NCBI GenBank assembly: GCA_020059745.1
Contig: JAGVBK010000002.1
Location: forward strand, 168,301-206,435
From: Candidatus Shapirobacteria bacterium
Lineage (GTDB): Bacteria > Patescibacteriota > Microgenomatia > UM-FILTER-40-11
DNA length: 38,135 nucleotides
Direction: 5' to 3'
Shown in pieces: positions 17,020 through 25,301 of this stretch. Made by a program: the position numbers and the translations under genes. The notes under the pieces are model-generated. The model ran no database searches. It was not told the origin of the DNA and saw nothing but the letters and a program-made list of their open reading frames with translations. Each line of letters starts with the position of its first letter. Position 1 is the stretch's first letter.

Positions 17020-18291
17020 TTAGGAAATAAGCTCTAAAAATCTTTTTTCGTCTTCATAAGGCCCGATCACTGCCAGATTAATTTTGTTTTCATCAAATAC
17101 CCGATTAGCCACTCTTTCAATATCGGAAGTAGTGATTTTTTCAATCTTTTCAAAAACCTGGTCCGGAGTTTCAATCTCTCTCTCCAAAAGCAGTTTTTCA
17201 GCATACCAACCAGCTACTGAACGGCTGTTTTCAAGCCTCAGAGCTAGCCTTCCTTTTAAAAACTCTTTTGCTTTTTTAAGCTCGTCCTCAGAAACATCGC
17301 CCTTTTTGACTTTGCCGAATTCTTCAAGCAGGACTTTTACCACCTCATTTATTTTATGAAGGTTTACCCCGGCCGAAGCGGCAATAAGCCCGGTCTCCTC
17401 AAAATAATCAGTGCTTGAACGCACATAGTAAGCCAACCCCCTTCTTTCCCTTACCTGGATAAAAAAGCGACTGCTCATTCCTCCGCCTAAAATAGCGCTA
17501 GCCACATTTAAGGCTGTTTTATCAGGATCATGAAAGGAAAAGGCCGGGTAACCAAGGTAAAGATGGGCCTGGTCGGTTTTTTTGTTTAAAACCTTGACCC
17601 TTGGTTTTTCCTGGCTGCCTTCAAATTTCTCGAATTTTTCTTTTTCGCCTTCAACAATGGAAGAAAAATACTTTTCTGAAAGCTTTTTTGCTTCTTCTTC
17701 TTTAAAATTGCCGGCAATTACCAAGACCATGTCTTTAGCCTGATACATTCTTTTGGTATAGCTTAAAAAATCTTCTCTTTTAATATTAGATACAGTTTCT
17801 TTGCTGCCGGCAATTGACCAGCCCAAAGGCGTATCTCCAAACATAACATCATAAAAAACATCGTCAATTTTATAAAGCGGCGTGTCTTCGTAAAGGTTAA
17901 TCTCTTCAATAATGGTTCCTCTTTCCCGGTTAATTTCTTCTTCGAGATAAAGCGAGTTTTTTAAAGTATCACTTAATATATCAAAAGCTAGCTCAAGATG
18001 TCGGTTTTGAATTTTAATGTAATAGCCGGTGTGGTCTTTGCTGGTAAAAGCATTGTTCTCTGCTCCCACAGAATCAACCAGAGAAGAAATCTCAAAAGCG
18101 CTTGGTCTTTTCTGGGTGCCTTTGAAAATCATATGCTCTAAAAAGTGCGAAAGACCGGCTTTTTCTTTGTCTTCATAGCGGCTGCCAGCACCCACTAAAA
18201 CCAGAACTGTGGCTGAAGAAATTCCTTCCATCGGCACGGAAACCACTCTTAATTTGTTAGGAAGCGTAAAATTAGTGTAGTCTGAAAGCAT
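17020..18291 (-). CDS. M16 family zinc peptidase (processing-peptidase-like)
   Basis: A 423-residue peptidase of the pitrilysin/mitochondrial processing peptidase family. The inverted zinc motif HFLEH is present (H49, E52, H53) and the third ligand falls at E129 in TIIEEINLYED, with the 76-residue spacing typical of the family. The second half (LGGGMSSRFFIQVRERRGLAYYVRS) is the usual C-terminal substrate-binding repeat. There is no signal peptide, so it is probably cytoplasmic. Directly upstream of and coupled to the M18 aminopeptidase gene; the pair may act in sequence on peptides. The ATG lies 7 nt after an extended -10 box with no Shine-Dalgarno. Confidence 0.93.
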   Translation of the reverse strand: MLSDYTNFTLPNKLRVVSVPMEGISSATVLVLVGAGSRYEDKEKAGLSHFLEHMIFKGTQKRPSAFEISSLVDSVGAENNAFTSKDHTGYYIKIQNRHLELAFDILSDTLKNSLYLEEEINRERGTIIEEINLYEDTPLYKIDDVFYDVMFGDTPLGWSIAGSKETVSNIKREDFLSYTKRMYQAKDMVLVIAGNFKEEEAKKLSEKYFSSIVEGEKEKFEKFEGSQEKPRVKVLNKKTDQAHLYLGYPAFSFHDPDKTALNVASAILGGGMSSRFFIQVRERRGLAYYVRSSTDYFEETGLIAASAGVNLHKINEVVKVLLEEFGKVKKGDVSEDELKKAKEFLKGRLALRLENSRSVAGWYAEKLLLEREIETPDQVFEKIEKITTSDIERVANRVFDENKINLAVIGPYEDEKRFLELIS

Positions 18292-18298
18292 AGAACTG

Positions 18299-18307
18299 AT
18301 TCTACCA
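18299..18307 (-). promoter_or_regulatory. Extended -10 promoter of the M16 gene (leaderless)
   Basis: TGG-TAGAAT on the minus strand (18307-18299), then 7 nt and the ATG. No clear -35 and no Shine-Dalgarno. Confidence 0.45.
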
Positions 18308-18532
18308 CCTAAAAAGCCAAAGATAAAGGGAGACCTTCTCTATTTTTTTAAAAGTCTGCGTTTTGCAAACATAGCACATATTTTTTACTCCCCTGTTTTT
18401 AGCCTAACAGCGCACTTTTTTATCCTTTTTAAAAGCGGTTAGGTGTTTTTGGGATTTTGACGGTGTTAAAAAATTTAACTCAAAATTTTTACAAATTTTC
18501 GGGTATTCTTCGGAGGGGATTTTTTTGGAGTT
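18308..18532. other. Intergenic region between argS and the M16 gene
   Basis: About 225 bp with no open reading frame I would support. On the minus strand it contains A/T-only dyads, for example GTTAAA-TTT-TTTAAC around 18463-18478, which could act as a weak terminator after argS. No G/C-rich terminator stem followed by a T-run was found. Confidence 0.3.
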
Positions 18533-20269
18533 TTACATCTTTTCCGGAGTTTCAATTCCCAAAAGATTAAGACCGTTTTTAAGGATCTGGCCGACAGCAC
18601 TTGTCAGAATAATTCTAAATCTTTCATTTTCTCCGCCAATGACTTTTTCTTTTTCATAAAAAAGATTAAACTTTTGGGCAAGGTCAAAAAGAAAGTTACA
18701 CAAAAGGTTTGGTGAAAAATTTTTAGCCGCCTCCTCCACTACCTCAGGAAAACGGTAAAAAGATCTCAAAAGCCGCCACTCTTCTTCTGAAACCTTGTCC
18801 TCTTCAACTTCAGCCGGTCTTCCTTCTTCAGGGTACTCGGTCTGGGCTTTTCTTAAAATGCTCTGTGCCCGGGCGTAAGTATACTGAAGATAGGGGCCTG
18901 AATTGCCGGATAAGCTTAGCATCTGATCCCAGTCGAAAATAATGTCTGTTCTTGGATTTTGTTTTAGGTCGTTATATTTAATAGCGCCAATGCCGACTTT
19001 TTTAGCAATTTCCTCCCTTTCTCTGCTTAATTGAGCCTCGTTGCCATTTGCCCCGGTAATCAGGCTTTTTGCCTTTTGGATTGCCTCGTTTAAGACTTCC
19101 TCGAGGTGGATGGTGTCACCTTTTCGGGTTGAAAATTTGCCTGTTGGCCACCTGATTAAGCCATGAGCAACATGGATAAAATTTTCTTTTTTAGCATACC
19201 CAAGCATTTGGGCAACTTCAAAAACCTGCTCAAAATGAAGCTTTTGGTCAGCGCCGACTTCATAAATGTAAAGCTCAGGCTGCCACTGCTCTTTTCTGAA
19301 CTTAATGGTGGCTAAGTCCCTTAAAAGATAAGTGGTGGCTCCGTCTGACTTTTTAAGCATGGCCGGGACCGGGCTGCTTGGTATCTCAACCACTAAAGCA
19401 CCCTGGCTTTCTTTTAAAATTCCTTTTTCTTTGGTGTCATTTAAAACAGCTTCCATTTTGTCAGTATAAAAGCTCTCGCCGTAAGCATAATCAATATCAA
19501 CACCCAAAAGCTCGTAAACCCGATTAAATTCTTTTAACGAGGTTTCTACCACCGCCTGCCAGATTTCCCTAACTTCTTTATCGCCTTCTTCAAGCTTTTT
19601 AAAGAGTTTTCTTGCCTCTTCTTCCCTTTCCGGATTATCTTTGGCTTCTTCATGGAACTTAACATAAAGTTTTTCTAGATCCTCAATGGAAAGCTTGCAT
19701 GGATTAGCATTCTCTTTTTTAATCTGATAAATTAGCTTGCCAAACTGGGTACCCCAATCACCTAAGTGGTTATCGCCAATAGTTTCAAAGCCCAAGTGTT
19801 TATAGAGGTTATATAAAGCCTGGCCAATGTTGGTAGAGCGCAAATGGCCAATACCAAAAGGCTTGGCAATATTAGGAGCAGAATAATCAATGACCACGGT
19901 TTTACCCGTACCTTTAATCGAAGAGCCGTATTTTTCCTGCTCATCTGTCACCTGTTCAAGTTCTCTGCTAAAAGCAGAAAAGCTCAGCCAAAAGTTAATA
20001 AACCCAGGACCAGCTACTTCTACCTTTTCCACAAAATCAGGAGTTCCCATTTCCCGCCATTTTTCAACAATAATCCCCGCCAACTCTTTCGGATTCTTAA
20101 ATTTAGGGTTTAGGGTTTGGAATTTTGAGCTTACTAGGGCAATATTAGTTGAGTAATCGCCAAAAATCGGTTCTGCCGGGTGCTCAAACTTGATTTTTTC
20201 CTCTGTTATTTCAAGCCCAAGCTCGCTAGTAACTTCCAAAAGCTCGTCAATCAGTCTTTCTTCAAACAT
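18533..20269 (-). CDS. argS: Arginyl-tRNA synthetase
   Basis: A 578-residue class I aminoacyl-tRNA synthetase that charges tRNA-Arg. The N-terminal Add-1 domain (about 1-115) is followed by the HIGH-type motif FGIGHLRST (about 138-146), the catalytic core (GDNHLGDWGTQFGKL, HGLIRWPTGKFSTRKGD as KMSK region) and the helical DALR anticodon-binding domain, which begins near SGPYLQYTYARAQSIL. The ATG overlaps the stop of the tRNA-binding-domain gene (TAATG), so the two are coupled. Residues 47-60 of the Add-1 domain (SSKFQTLNPKFKNP) are encoded by heptanucleotide repeats and look like an insertion relative to the family. Confidence 0.97.
   Translation of the reverse strand: MFEERLIDELLEVTSELGLEITEEKIKFEHPAEPIFGDYSTNIALVSSKFQTLNPKFKNPKELAGIIVEKWREMGTPDFVEKVEVAGPGFINFWLSFSAFSRELEQVTDEQEKYGSSIKGTGKTVVIDYSAPNIAKPFGIGHLRSTNIGQALYNLYKHLGFETIGDNHLGDWGTQFGKLIYQIKKENANPCKLSIEDLEKLYVKFHEEAKDNPEREEEARKLFKKLEEGDKEVREIWQAVVETSLKEFNRVYELLGVDIDYAYGESFYTDKMEAVLNDTKEKGILKESQGALVVEIPSSPVPAMLKKSDGATTYLLRDLATIKFRKEQWQPELYIYEVGADQKLHFEQVFEVAQMLGYAKKENFIHVAHGLIRWPTGKFSTRKGDTIHLEEVLNEAIQKAKSLITGANGNEAQLSREREEIAKKVGIGAIKYNDLKQNPRTDIIFDWDQMLSLSGNSGPYLQYTYARAQSILRKAQTEYPEEGRPAEVEEDKVSEEEWRLLRSFYRFPEVVEEAAKNFSPNLLCNFLFDLAQKFNLFYEKEKVIGGENERFRIILTSAVGQILKNGLNLLGIETPEKM
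20100..20127 (+). repeat. Heptanucleotide repeats inside argS
   Basis: Four 7-bp units: AATTTAG, GGTTTAG, GGTTTGG, AATTTTG. They encode the KFQTLNPKFK segment of ArgS and keep the frame. Related in sequence to the intergenic arrays at 20681 and 32479. Confidence 0.75.
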
Positions 20270-20628
20270 TAAAAAACTCCTGTTCCGGGTGGAACTTTAT
20301 CCTGCGGTACTAAAAGGACAATTTTTTCAAACTCGCCTTCGCCTTCAACCGCCATAAGAACCATGCCTTCACTTTCCTTTCCTGCCATTCTTTTTGTTTC
20401 CAGGTTAGCGAGCACTAAAACCTGAAGCCCGACAATTTCCTCCGGCTTAAAAAAATTTTTAATCCCAGAAAGAATGGTTCTTTTGCCTTCGCCAACCGGC
20501 GGATCGCCCAAGTCAACGCTTAACTCCAAGAGCTTCTCGCTTCCCTCAACTTCTTTAACTTCCAAAACAGTGCCAATCCTTAAGTCAAGCTTGCTGAAAT
20601 CAGAGTAAGAAATAACGGGTTTTTCCAT
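20269..20628 (-). CDS. tRNA-binding (OB-fold) domain protein, MetRS C-terminal type
   Basis: A 119-residue protein made of a single EMAP-II/Trbp111-like tRNA-binding OB fold. Diagnostic segments are FSKLDLRIGTVLEVKEVEGSEKL near the start, TILSGIKNFF in the middle, and NLETKRMAGKESEGMVLMA. In many bacteria this domain is the C-terminus of methionyl-tRNA synthetase or the CsaA/Trbp111 homodimer. Here it stands alone and is coupled to argS by an ATG/TAA overlap, so it may help deliver tRNA to ArgS or to a MetRS encoded elsewhere (inference). Confidence 0.88.
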   Translation of the reverse strand: MEKPVISYSDFSKLDLRIGTVLEVKEVEGSEKLLELSVDLGDPPVGEGKRTILSGIKNFFKPEEIVGLQVLVLANLETKRMAGKESEGMVLMAVEGEGEFEKIVLLVPQDKVPPGTGVF

Positions 20629-20634
20629 GAATTT

Positions 20635-20643
20635 AGTATAGCA
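20635..20643 (-). promoter_or_regulatory. Extended -10 promoter of the tRNA-binding protein/argS pair (leaderless)
   Basis: TGC-TATACT on the minus strand (20643-20635), then 6 nt and the ATG. No Shine-Dalgarno; -35 not convincing. Confidence 0.5.
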
Positions 20644-20680
20644 TTTTCTCTGCCAAGGCTAAAGGTGATAAAATGCATCT

Positions 20681-20764
20681 AATTTTCAAATTCCAATTTA
20701 CAATTTACAATAAATTTACATTGACTCATTGAAATATTAAAACATTCAATTCTGCCGACAGGCA
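20681..20764 (+). repeat. Heptanucleotide repeat array upstream of the TsaC-TsaE gene
   Basis: Units TTTTCAA, ATTCCAA, TTTACAA, TTTACAA in register (20683-20710), then CATTGAA/ACATTCAAT elements and a small palindrome TGCC-GACA-GGCA (20753-20764). The first 20 bp are identical to 32479-32498. The array also contains a possible promoter for the next gene: TTGACT (20721-20726), 18 bp, TTCAAT (20745-20750). Confidence 0.7.
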
Positions 20765-20782
20765 AAACTGAAAATTAAGCAA

Positions 20783-21940
20783 ATGCGAATATTTAAGTTA
20801 ACTTCGTCTAACCGCCAGGAAGTTATCAGTCAAACTTTAGCCGTGCTGAAATCCAGCGGCTTAGTTGTTTTTCCTTCTGACACGGTTTATGGGCTTCTTG
20901 CTGACAGCCAAAACCCCGAAGCTGTTTCCAATCTTTTGGAATTTAAAGAAAGAAAGCCGGGCCAGGCTATATCTATTTTTGTGGCTGATAAAGAGATGGC
21001 GGAAAAGCATGTCATTCTTAATCAAAATGCCTCAAATATCTTTGAAAACTTACTTCCCGGGCCTTTTACGGTCATTTGCGAAAGCAAAGGTCAAACTGAT
21101 CCCAGGCTTGAAGCAGAAAATAAAACCTTAGGAATAAGACTGCCCGATTTTCCTCTAATCATCGAGCTTGTCAAAAAGTTTGGGAGACCCTTAACCGCCA
21201 CCTCTGCCAATTTAAGCGGCAAGCCCTCCGTCTATTCAATTCCCGCTCTTCTTAAAACCCTAAGCCATGCAAAAAAAGAGAGACTAGGCTTAGTTGTTGA
21301 TGCGGGAAAGCTCCCGCCCAATAAGCCCTCAACAGTAATTGATACCACTACAGGACAACTAAAAACTTTAAGAGCCGGCGACCTGCTTCCGGAAACTCCT
21401 AACTCTTTAATAAGCAATTCAGAAGAAGAAACAGACAAGTTTGCTCAATTCATGGCGACAAAATTCATCAAAAAAATGCCTGGCAAAGCAATTATTTTTA
21501 TGCTAGAAGGCCCTTTAGGGGCCGGGAAAACTGTTTTTGCTAAAGGCTTAGCAAAAGCCCTGAAAATAAAAGAAACAGTGACCTCGCCTACCTTTAACAT
21601 ATGTAATGAATATGTTTTTAGAAAAAACCCTCAAGATAACACCTCCTTGATAACTTCTGATATGGAAAGTCATTGTCAAAGTAATAGCAAAATAAATAAA
21701 AATGTATCATTCAAGTTTATCCATTGCGATTTTTACCGCTTGGAGGCCAAACAGGAGTTTGAAGAACTTGATTTTTTCAAAGAGGTCTGTTGCGGAAATG
21801 TTTTTGTCGTTGAATGGCCAGAACGAATTCCTGCGGAAATTATTTCCGCATTAAAAAATAGTGCGGAAATCGTATATTTGCGGATAAAATATTCTGGAGA
21901 AAACCAAAGAGTTATAGAATGGGGAAAATCCGCGCGTTAA
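20783..21940 (+). CDS. TsaC-TsaE fusion, threonylcarbamoyl-AMP synthase plus ATPase for tRNA t6A
   Basis: A 385-residue fusion of two t6A-synthesis enzymes. Residues 1-205 are the YrdC/Sua5 domain, which makes threonylcarbamoyl-AMP from threonine, bicarbonate and ATP: VVFPSDTVYGLLADSQNPEAV, GPFTVICESKG, LGIRLPDFPLI and TATSANLSGKPS. Residues 210-385 are TsaE: Walker A GPLGAGKT (243-250), the switch VTSPTFNICNEY (about 266-277), HCDFYRLE (314-321) and VVEWPERIP. The TsaE half has an extra polar stretch of about 30 residues (about 280-308). tsaD lies 1.4 kb downstream on the same strand; no TsaB is in the window. ATG at 20783, no Shine-Dalgarno. Convergent with the HIT gene (10-bp gap). Confidence 0.93.
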   Translation: MRIFKLTSSNRQEVISQTLAVLKSSGLVVFPSDTVYGLLADSQNPEAVSNLLEFKERKPGQAISIFVADKEMAEKHVILNQNASNIFENLLPGPFTVICESKGQTDPRLEAENKTLGIRLPDFPLIIELVKKFGRPLTATSANLSGKPSVYSIPALLKTLSHAKKERLGLVVDAGKLPPNKPSTVIDTTTGQLKTLRAGDLLPETPNSLISNSEEETDKFAQFMATKFIKKMPGKAIIFMLEGPLGAGKTVFAKGLAKALKIKETVTSPTFNICNEYVFRKNPQDNTSLITSDMESHCQSNSKINKNVSFKFIHCDFYRLEAKQEFEELDFFKEVCCGNVFVVEWPERIPAEIISALKNSAEIVYLRIKYSGENQRVIEWGKSAR

Positions 21941-21950
21941 TCAGCGGTAA

Positions 21951-22316
21951 TCAGGTGTTTCTAATTCTTTCAGCAACTTCTGAAAACTCTTCTTTTTTCT
22001 GCTCTTTATCATAATGAGGAATTAGGTGGACATGGGCGTGGGGTACATCAATTCCCAAGACTTTCATTTCCACCCAAAGAGGGCTTAAAGCTTTTTCTAT
22101 CTTTTTTTCAACTTCCCTTATCTTTTCAAAATACCCGCCGAAGTTCGGAACTCCCCAAACCCAGCGATAATGTTCCTTAGGAATCACCAGCGTGTGGCCA
22201 TCGGCCTGAGGGTTAATGTCTAAAAAAGCTAGGTAGTTTTCATCCTCCCAAACTTTATGGCTGGGAATTTCGCCTCTAACTATCTTGCAAAAAACACAGT
22301 CTTCTATTAAACTCAC
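21951..22316 (-). CDS. HIT family nucleotide hydrolase
   Basis: A 121-residue histidine-triad protein (HinT-like) that hydrolyses nucleoside phosphoramidates or related AMP conjugates in the cytoplasm. The triad HAHVHLIPH is at 93-101. The N-terminal [30 protein letters not shown] is the canonical start of the family, with a zinc-type CxxC at 7-10. Length is normal. The start is GTG at 22316, 6 nt after an extended -10 box with no Shine-Dalgarno. Divergent from the sigma-factor gene, with 36 bp between the two starts. Confidence 0.93.
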   Translation of the reverse strand: MSLIEDCVFCKIVRGEIPSHKVWEDENYLAFLDINPQADGHTLVIPKEHYRWVWGVPNFGGYFEKIREVEKKIEKALSPLWVEMKVLGIDVPHAHVHLIPHYDKEQKKEEFSEVAERIRNT

Positions 22317-22322
22317 AAATAC

Positions 22323-22331
22323 ACTTTAGCA
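22323..22331 (-). promoter_or_regulatory. Extended -10 promoter of the HIT gene (leaderless)
   Basis: TGC-TAAAGT on the minus strand (22331-22323), then 6 nt and the GTG start. No Shine-Dalgarno. Confidence 0.45.
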
Positions 22332-22352
22332 CAATTCTCCTGCCCTCATAAA

Positions 22353-23321
22353 ATGACAAGCATAGAAAGGTTTAATCCCCAGGATAAAATGATTCTTCGA
22401 AAGCCGCAGGGAAGACAAGAAAGGCAAGATAGTGGAATTAGTTATCCTCTTCATACCCTTGTCAGCCAATATCCTCCCCTTACAAAAGAAGAAACCCTAA
22501 AAAACCTTGAAATAATTAGAAAAGGCAGAAAGGCAGCTTCTTTGCTTAAAAACGAGGTTGAACTCGGCCCTGAACAAAGAAGCAGGCTTGAAGAACAGCA
22601 AAAAGAAGGTGCAATAGCTAAAGAAAAAATTGTTCTTCATTTTACCCAGCTTGTGCTGGGAAAAGCAGCCAGGCGCCAGTCCTTGGCAAAAGCCAGTATT
22701 CTCGATGTTAATGACCTTTTCCAGGAAGGAACAATTGGACTGATGAATACTCCGGAAAAGTTTGATCCTGAAAAAGGAAGTTTTCCCTGTTATGCAACCG
22801 CTGCTATTATCCAAGGAATAAACAGAGCGATTGAAAACCAGGGAGAACTGGTTCGTACTCCTGTTCACGGTCATGCCAAGCTCACAAAAATAAGAAAAGC
22901 TCAAGAGGTTCTTCAGCAAGATCTGAAAAGGTCTCCTTCAATTGAAGAACTAAGTGCAGCCACCGGTATAACAGTTAAAACAATTTTAGCTTTGCTTAGA
23001 AACTCCCAAAAACCAATTTCCCTGGAAAAAGAAGTTGGCGACAAAGAAAGAGTGCTTGGCGATTTAATCCCCGACCCCAAGGCAATATCTCCTGAGGTAA
23101 TCGTACTTAAAAAACAAGAAAGACAAGAGGTAAGAAAAGCCCTTGACTGTCTTAACCAAAGAGAAAAAACAGTTATTTGCCTCCGCTTCGGCTTTATTAC
23201 CGGAGAACCCCTTACCCTTAGGGAAGTTGGCCGTCGTCTTGGTTTTTCTGCAGAATGGGTAAGATTGACTGAGGCTGAAGCCTTTAAAAAACTTAAAGAA
23301 AAACTACCAATTGAAGCATAG
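22353..23321 (+). CDS. RNA polymerase sigma-70 family factor (divergent)
   Basis: A 322-residue sigma factor with regions 2, 3 and 4. Region 2: ILDVNDLFQEGTIGLMNTPEKFDPEKGSFPCYATAAIIQGINRAIE. Region 3: LVRTPVHGHAKLTKIRKA and RSPSIEELSAATGI. Region 4: ALDCLNQREKTVICLRFGF and LREVGRRLGFSAEWVRLTEAEAFKKLK. The region 2.3/2.4 segment reads YATAAIIQGINRAI where primary sigma factors have YATWWIRQAITRAI, so both promoter-melting tryptophans are replaced by alanine. There is no region 1.1. It is therefore more likely an alternative sigma than the housekeeping one. The ATG at 22353 has no Shine-Dalgarno; an in-frame ATG at 22389 is an alternative. Confidence 0.9.
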   Translation: MTSIERFNPQDKMILRKPQGRQERQDSGISYPLHTLVSQYPPLTKEETLKNLEIIRKGRKAASLLKNEVELGPEQRSRLEEQQKEGAIAKEKIVLHFTQLVLGKAARRQSLAKASILDVNDLFQEGTIGLMNTPEKFDPEKGSFPCYATAAIIQGINRAIENQGELVRTPVHGHAKLTKIRKAQEVLQQDLKRSPSIEELSAATGITVKTILALLRNSQKPISLEKEVGDKERVLGDLIPDPKAISPEVIVLKKQERQEVRKALDCLNQREKTVICLRFGFITGEPLTLREVGRRLGFSAEWVRLTEAEAFKKLKEKLPIEA

Positions 23322-23357
23322 TCCTACTTGGTTGTGCTTCAAATTACCTTTTTTCCC

Positions 23358-23366
23358 TGTTAAAAT
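23358..23366 (+). promoter_or_regulatory. Extended -10 promoter of tsaD (leaderless)
   Basis: TGT-TAAAAT followed by 6 nt and the tsaD ATG. The same nine bases at the same spacing occur before the gene at 32613. Confidence 0.5.
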
Positions 23367-23372
23367 AGCTTC

Positions 23373-24398
23373 ATGTTTGAACCGACAATTCTATCCATTG
23401 ACACTTCTTGTGATGAAACCTCAGCTGCAGTAACCAGCGGCCGGCGGGTGCTTTCCAATGTAATCTCCTCACAGGTAAACCTGCATAAAAAATACGGCGG
23501 CGTTTACCCGGCTTTAGCCAAAAGAGCCCACCTGGAAAGAATCGACGCAGTTGTAAATGAAGCTTTTAAAAGAGCCGGGAGACTACTGCCTCTTTCTGCT
23601 GTTGCCGTTACCCAAGGCCCGGGACTGGCTATTGCCCTGGAAGTGGGTATAAAAAAAGCCAAAGAAATAAGCCTTGAGCACAACTTGCCCCTTATTAGCG
23701 TTAACCATATGGAAGGCCACATCTACTCCACTCTTAGCCAAAACAAAAACGGTAATCCTAAAAGAGAAGTAGTGTTCCCGACCCTTTGCCTTCTTGTTTC
23801 CGGCGGCCATACCCAGCTTGTTTTTATGAAAGCTCACGGCGAATTTGAGCTTATTGGCGAGACTTTAGACGATGCTTGCGGCGAGGCTTTAGACAAAGCT
23901 GCTAAAATTTTAAAGCTTGGCTACCCGGGCGGCCCGATAATTGAAAGGCTCAGCCAAAGAGGAAAACCCGTTTTTCCCTTTGGCCGGCCATTAAAAGAAA
24001 GAACTGACCTTAACTTCTCCTATTCGGGCTTAAAAACTCAGTTTCTTTACCTGGTTGAAAGCTTAAATGAAAAAGATTTTGGCAAAAATATTGCTAATCT
24101 TGCCGCCTCTTTTCAAGAAGCAGCTTTTGAACAACTCACTCGTAAAACATCGTTTGCTATCAAAATATATCAACCAAAGACTTTGCTTTGTGGCGGCGGA
24201 GTGATTGCCAACCAGTATTTACGTTCGCTTTTAAGAAAACTTGGTAAAAAAGAAAAAGTTCCGGTTTTTTTCCCGCCGACAAATAAACTCATAGGCGATA
24301 ATGCGGCTATGATTGGCGTGGCTGCTTATTTTAAGTTCCAAAGAAAAGAGTTCAGTAACCCTGAAAGTCTTGACCGGCTACCCAGGCTTTCTTTCTAA
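23373..24398 (+). CDS. tsaD: tRNA t6A threonylcarbamoyltransferase TsaD
   Basis: A 341-residue ASKHA-fold enzyme that transfers the threonylcarbamoyl group to A37 of ANN-decoding tRNAs. Motifs: ILSIDTSCDETSAAV at the N-terminus, metal ligands in SVNHMEGH (H112, H116), nucleotide-binding LVSGGHTQLV, and CGGGVIANQYLR plus LIGDNAAMIG toward the C-terminus. Length is normal. It works with TsaC and TsaE, fused and encoded 1.4 kb upstream, and with TsaB, which is not seen here. Convergent with the comEC metallo-beta-lactamase gene, with only 6 bp between stops. Confidence 0.97.
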   Translation: MFEPTILSIDTSCDETSAAVTSGRRVLSNVISSQVNLHKKYGGVYPALAKRAHLERIDAVVNEAFKRAGRLLPLSAVAVTQGPGLAIALEVGIKKAKEISLEHNLPLISVNHMEGHIYSTLSQNKNGNPKREVVFPTLCLLVSGGHTQLVFMKAHGEFELIGETLDDACGEALDKAAKILKLGYPGGPIIERLSQRGKPVFPFGRPLKERTDLNFSYSGLKTQFLYLVESLNEKDFGKNIANLAASFQEAAFEQLTRKTSFAIKIYQPKTLLCGGGVIANQYLRSLLRKLGKKEKVPVFFPPTNKLIGDNAAMIGVAAYFKFQRKEFSNPESLDRLPRLSF

Positions 24399-24404
24399 GT
24401 CCTC

Positions 24405-25301
24405 CTAAAAACTGTAGCTTACACTTCCCTCTTTGTCTGTTCTTCTTATCCTTACTTTATGTTTCTCTAAAAGTTCCAAAGTTTCTTTGGCTGGATGGCC
24501 AAAAGAGTTCTTCCCTACTGAAATAACCGCCTCAACAGGGTTAACTTCTTTTAAGAATTCTTCGGTTATCCCTGTTTTTGAACCATGGTGAGGAAACTTT
24601 AAAAGATCCACCTTTTTTAAGTCATTAAACTTAAGAATTTTGTCCTGAACACGGCTGTCGGCATCACCCATTAAAAGAAATTTCCTGTTCTGATATTGGA
24701 CCAAAATAACTAAAGAAAAATCATTTAAATTAAGCTTTTCTTTGCTTGTTCCCAAAACCCGGTTTTGTGTTAAAGCTTTAAGTTCTTTTTCTCCCAGCTT
24801 TGCTGAAACAAAACCCTCTTCAGGCCAAAGCACGCTCAAATACGCATCTTGGAACCTGATTTTTTTGCCTTGAAAAAGGCTAGTGACCTTTAATTCTTCC
24901 CCTTGTTTCGCAGTATTTTGCAAGTGCTTAAGCCTTATCAGTAAAGCTTCGTAAGTGCTTGATCTTCCGGGCACCAAAGAGTCGAAAAAATACCTCACTT
25001 TATATTTGTCTAAAACTGAGACAAGGCCGGTTAGGTGATCATTATCAGGATGGGTTAAAAAAACAGCTTCAATGGTGCGGTCAAAAAAGGGCATGTTTTC
25101 AGAAAGACAATCAAGAACTTTTTCATCAGGCCCTCCATCAATAAGCGCCTGGGAAAAACCTTTTTTAAGTAAGACTCCGTCCCCTTGTCCTACATCGCAA
25201 ACCACAAGGTGAAAGCGATTGTCCGGCAGGGAAAAAGCAGCAAGCCAGACAAATAAACAAAGCAGGGAAAGAACAAAAATTGAGATTTTGTTAAAACGCA
25301 T
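24405..25301 (-). CDS. ComEC-type metallo-beta-lactamase domain protein
   Basis: A 298-residue protein equal to the C-terminal hydrolase part of ComEC. One membrane helix (about 5-25) is followed by the MBL fold: VCDVGQGDGVLLKKG, the metal motif FLTHPDNDHLTG, LLMGDADSRVQ, and FPHHGSKTG. In full ComEC this domain degrades the incoming non-transported DNA strand outside the membrane. The ATG overlaps the end of the comEC membrane gene by 11 bp in the +1 frame. Together the two would rebuild a standard ComEC. The overlap contains TTT-TAA-C, a sequence that could allow a +1 slip. Confidence 0.9.
   Translation of the reverse strand: MRFNKISIFVLSLLCLFVWLAAFSLPDNRFHLVVCDVGQGDGVLLKKGFSQALIDGGPDEKVLDCLSENMPFFDRTIEAVFLTHPDNDHLTGLVSVLDKYKVRYFFDSLVPGRSSTYEALLIRLKHLQNTAKQGEELKVTSLFQGKKIRFQDAYLSVLWPEEGFVSAKLGEKELKALTQNRVLGTSKEKLNLNDFSLVILVQYQNRKFLLMGDADSRVQDKILKFNDLKKVDLLKFPHHGSKTGITEEFLKEVNPVEAVISVGKNSFGHPAKETLELLEKHKVRIRRTDKEGSVSYSF

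Noticed and set aside
22497-22919. 140-codon open reading on the minus strand
   Set aside because: Antisense to conserved sigma-70 regions 2 and 3; no family features.
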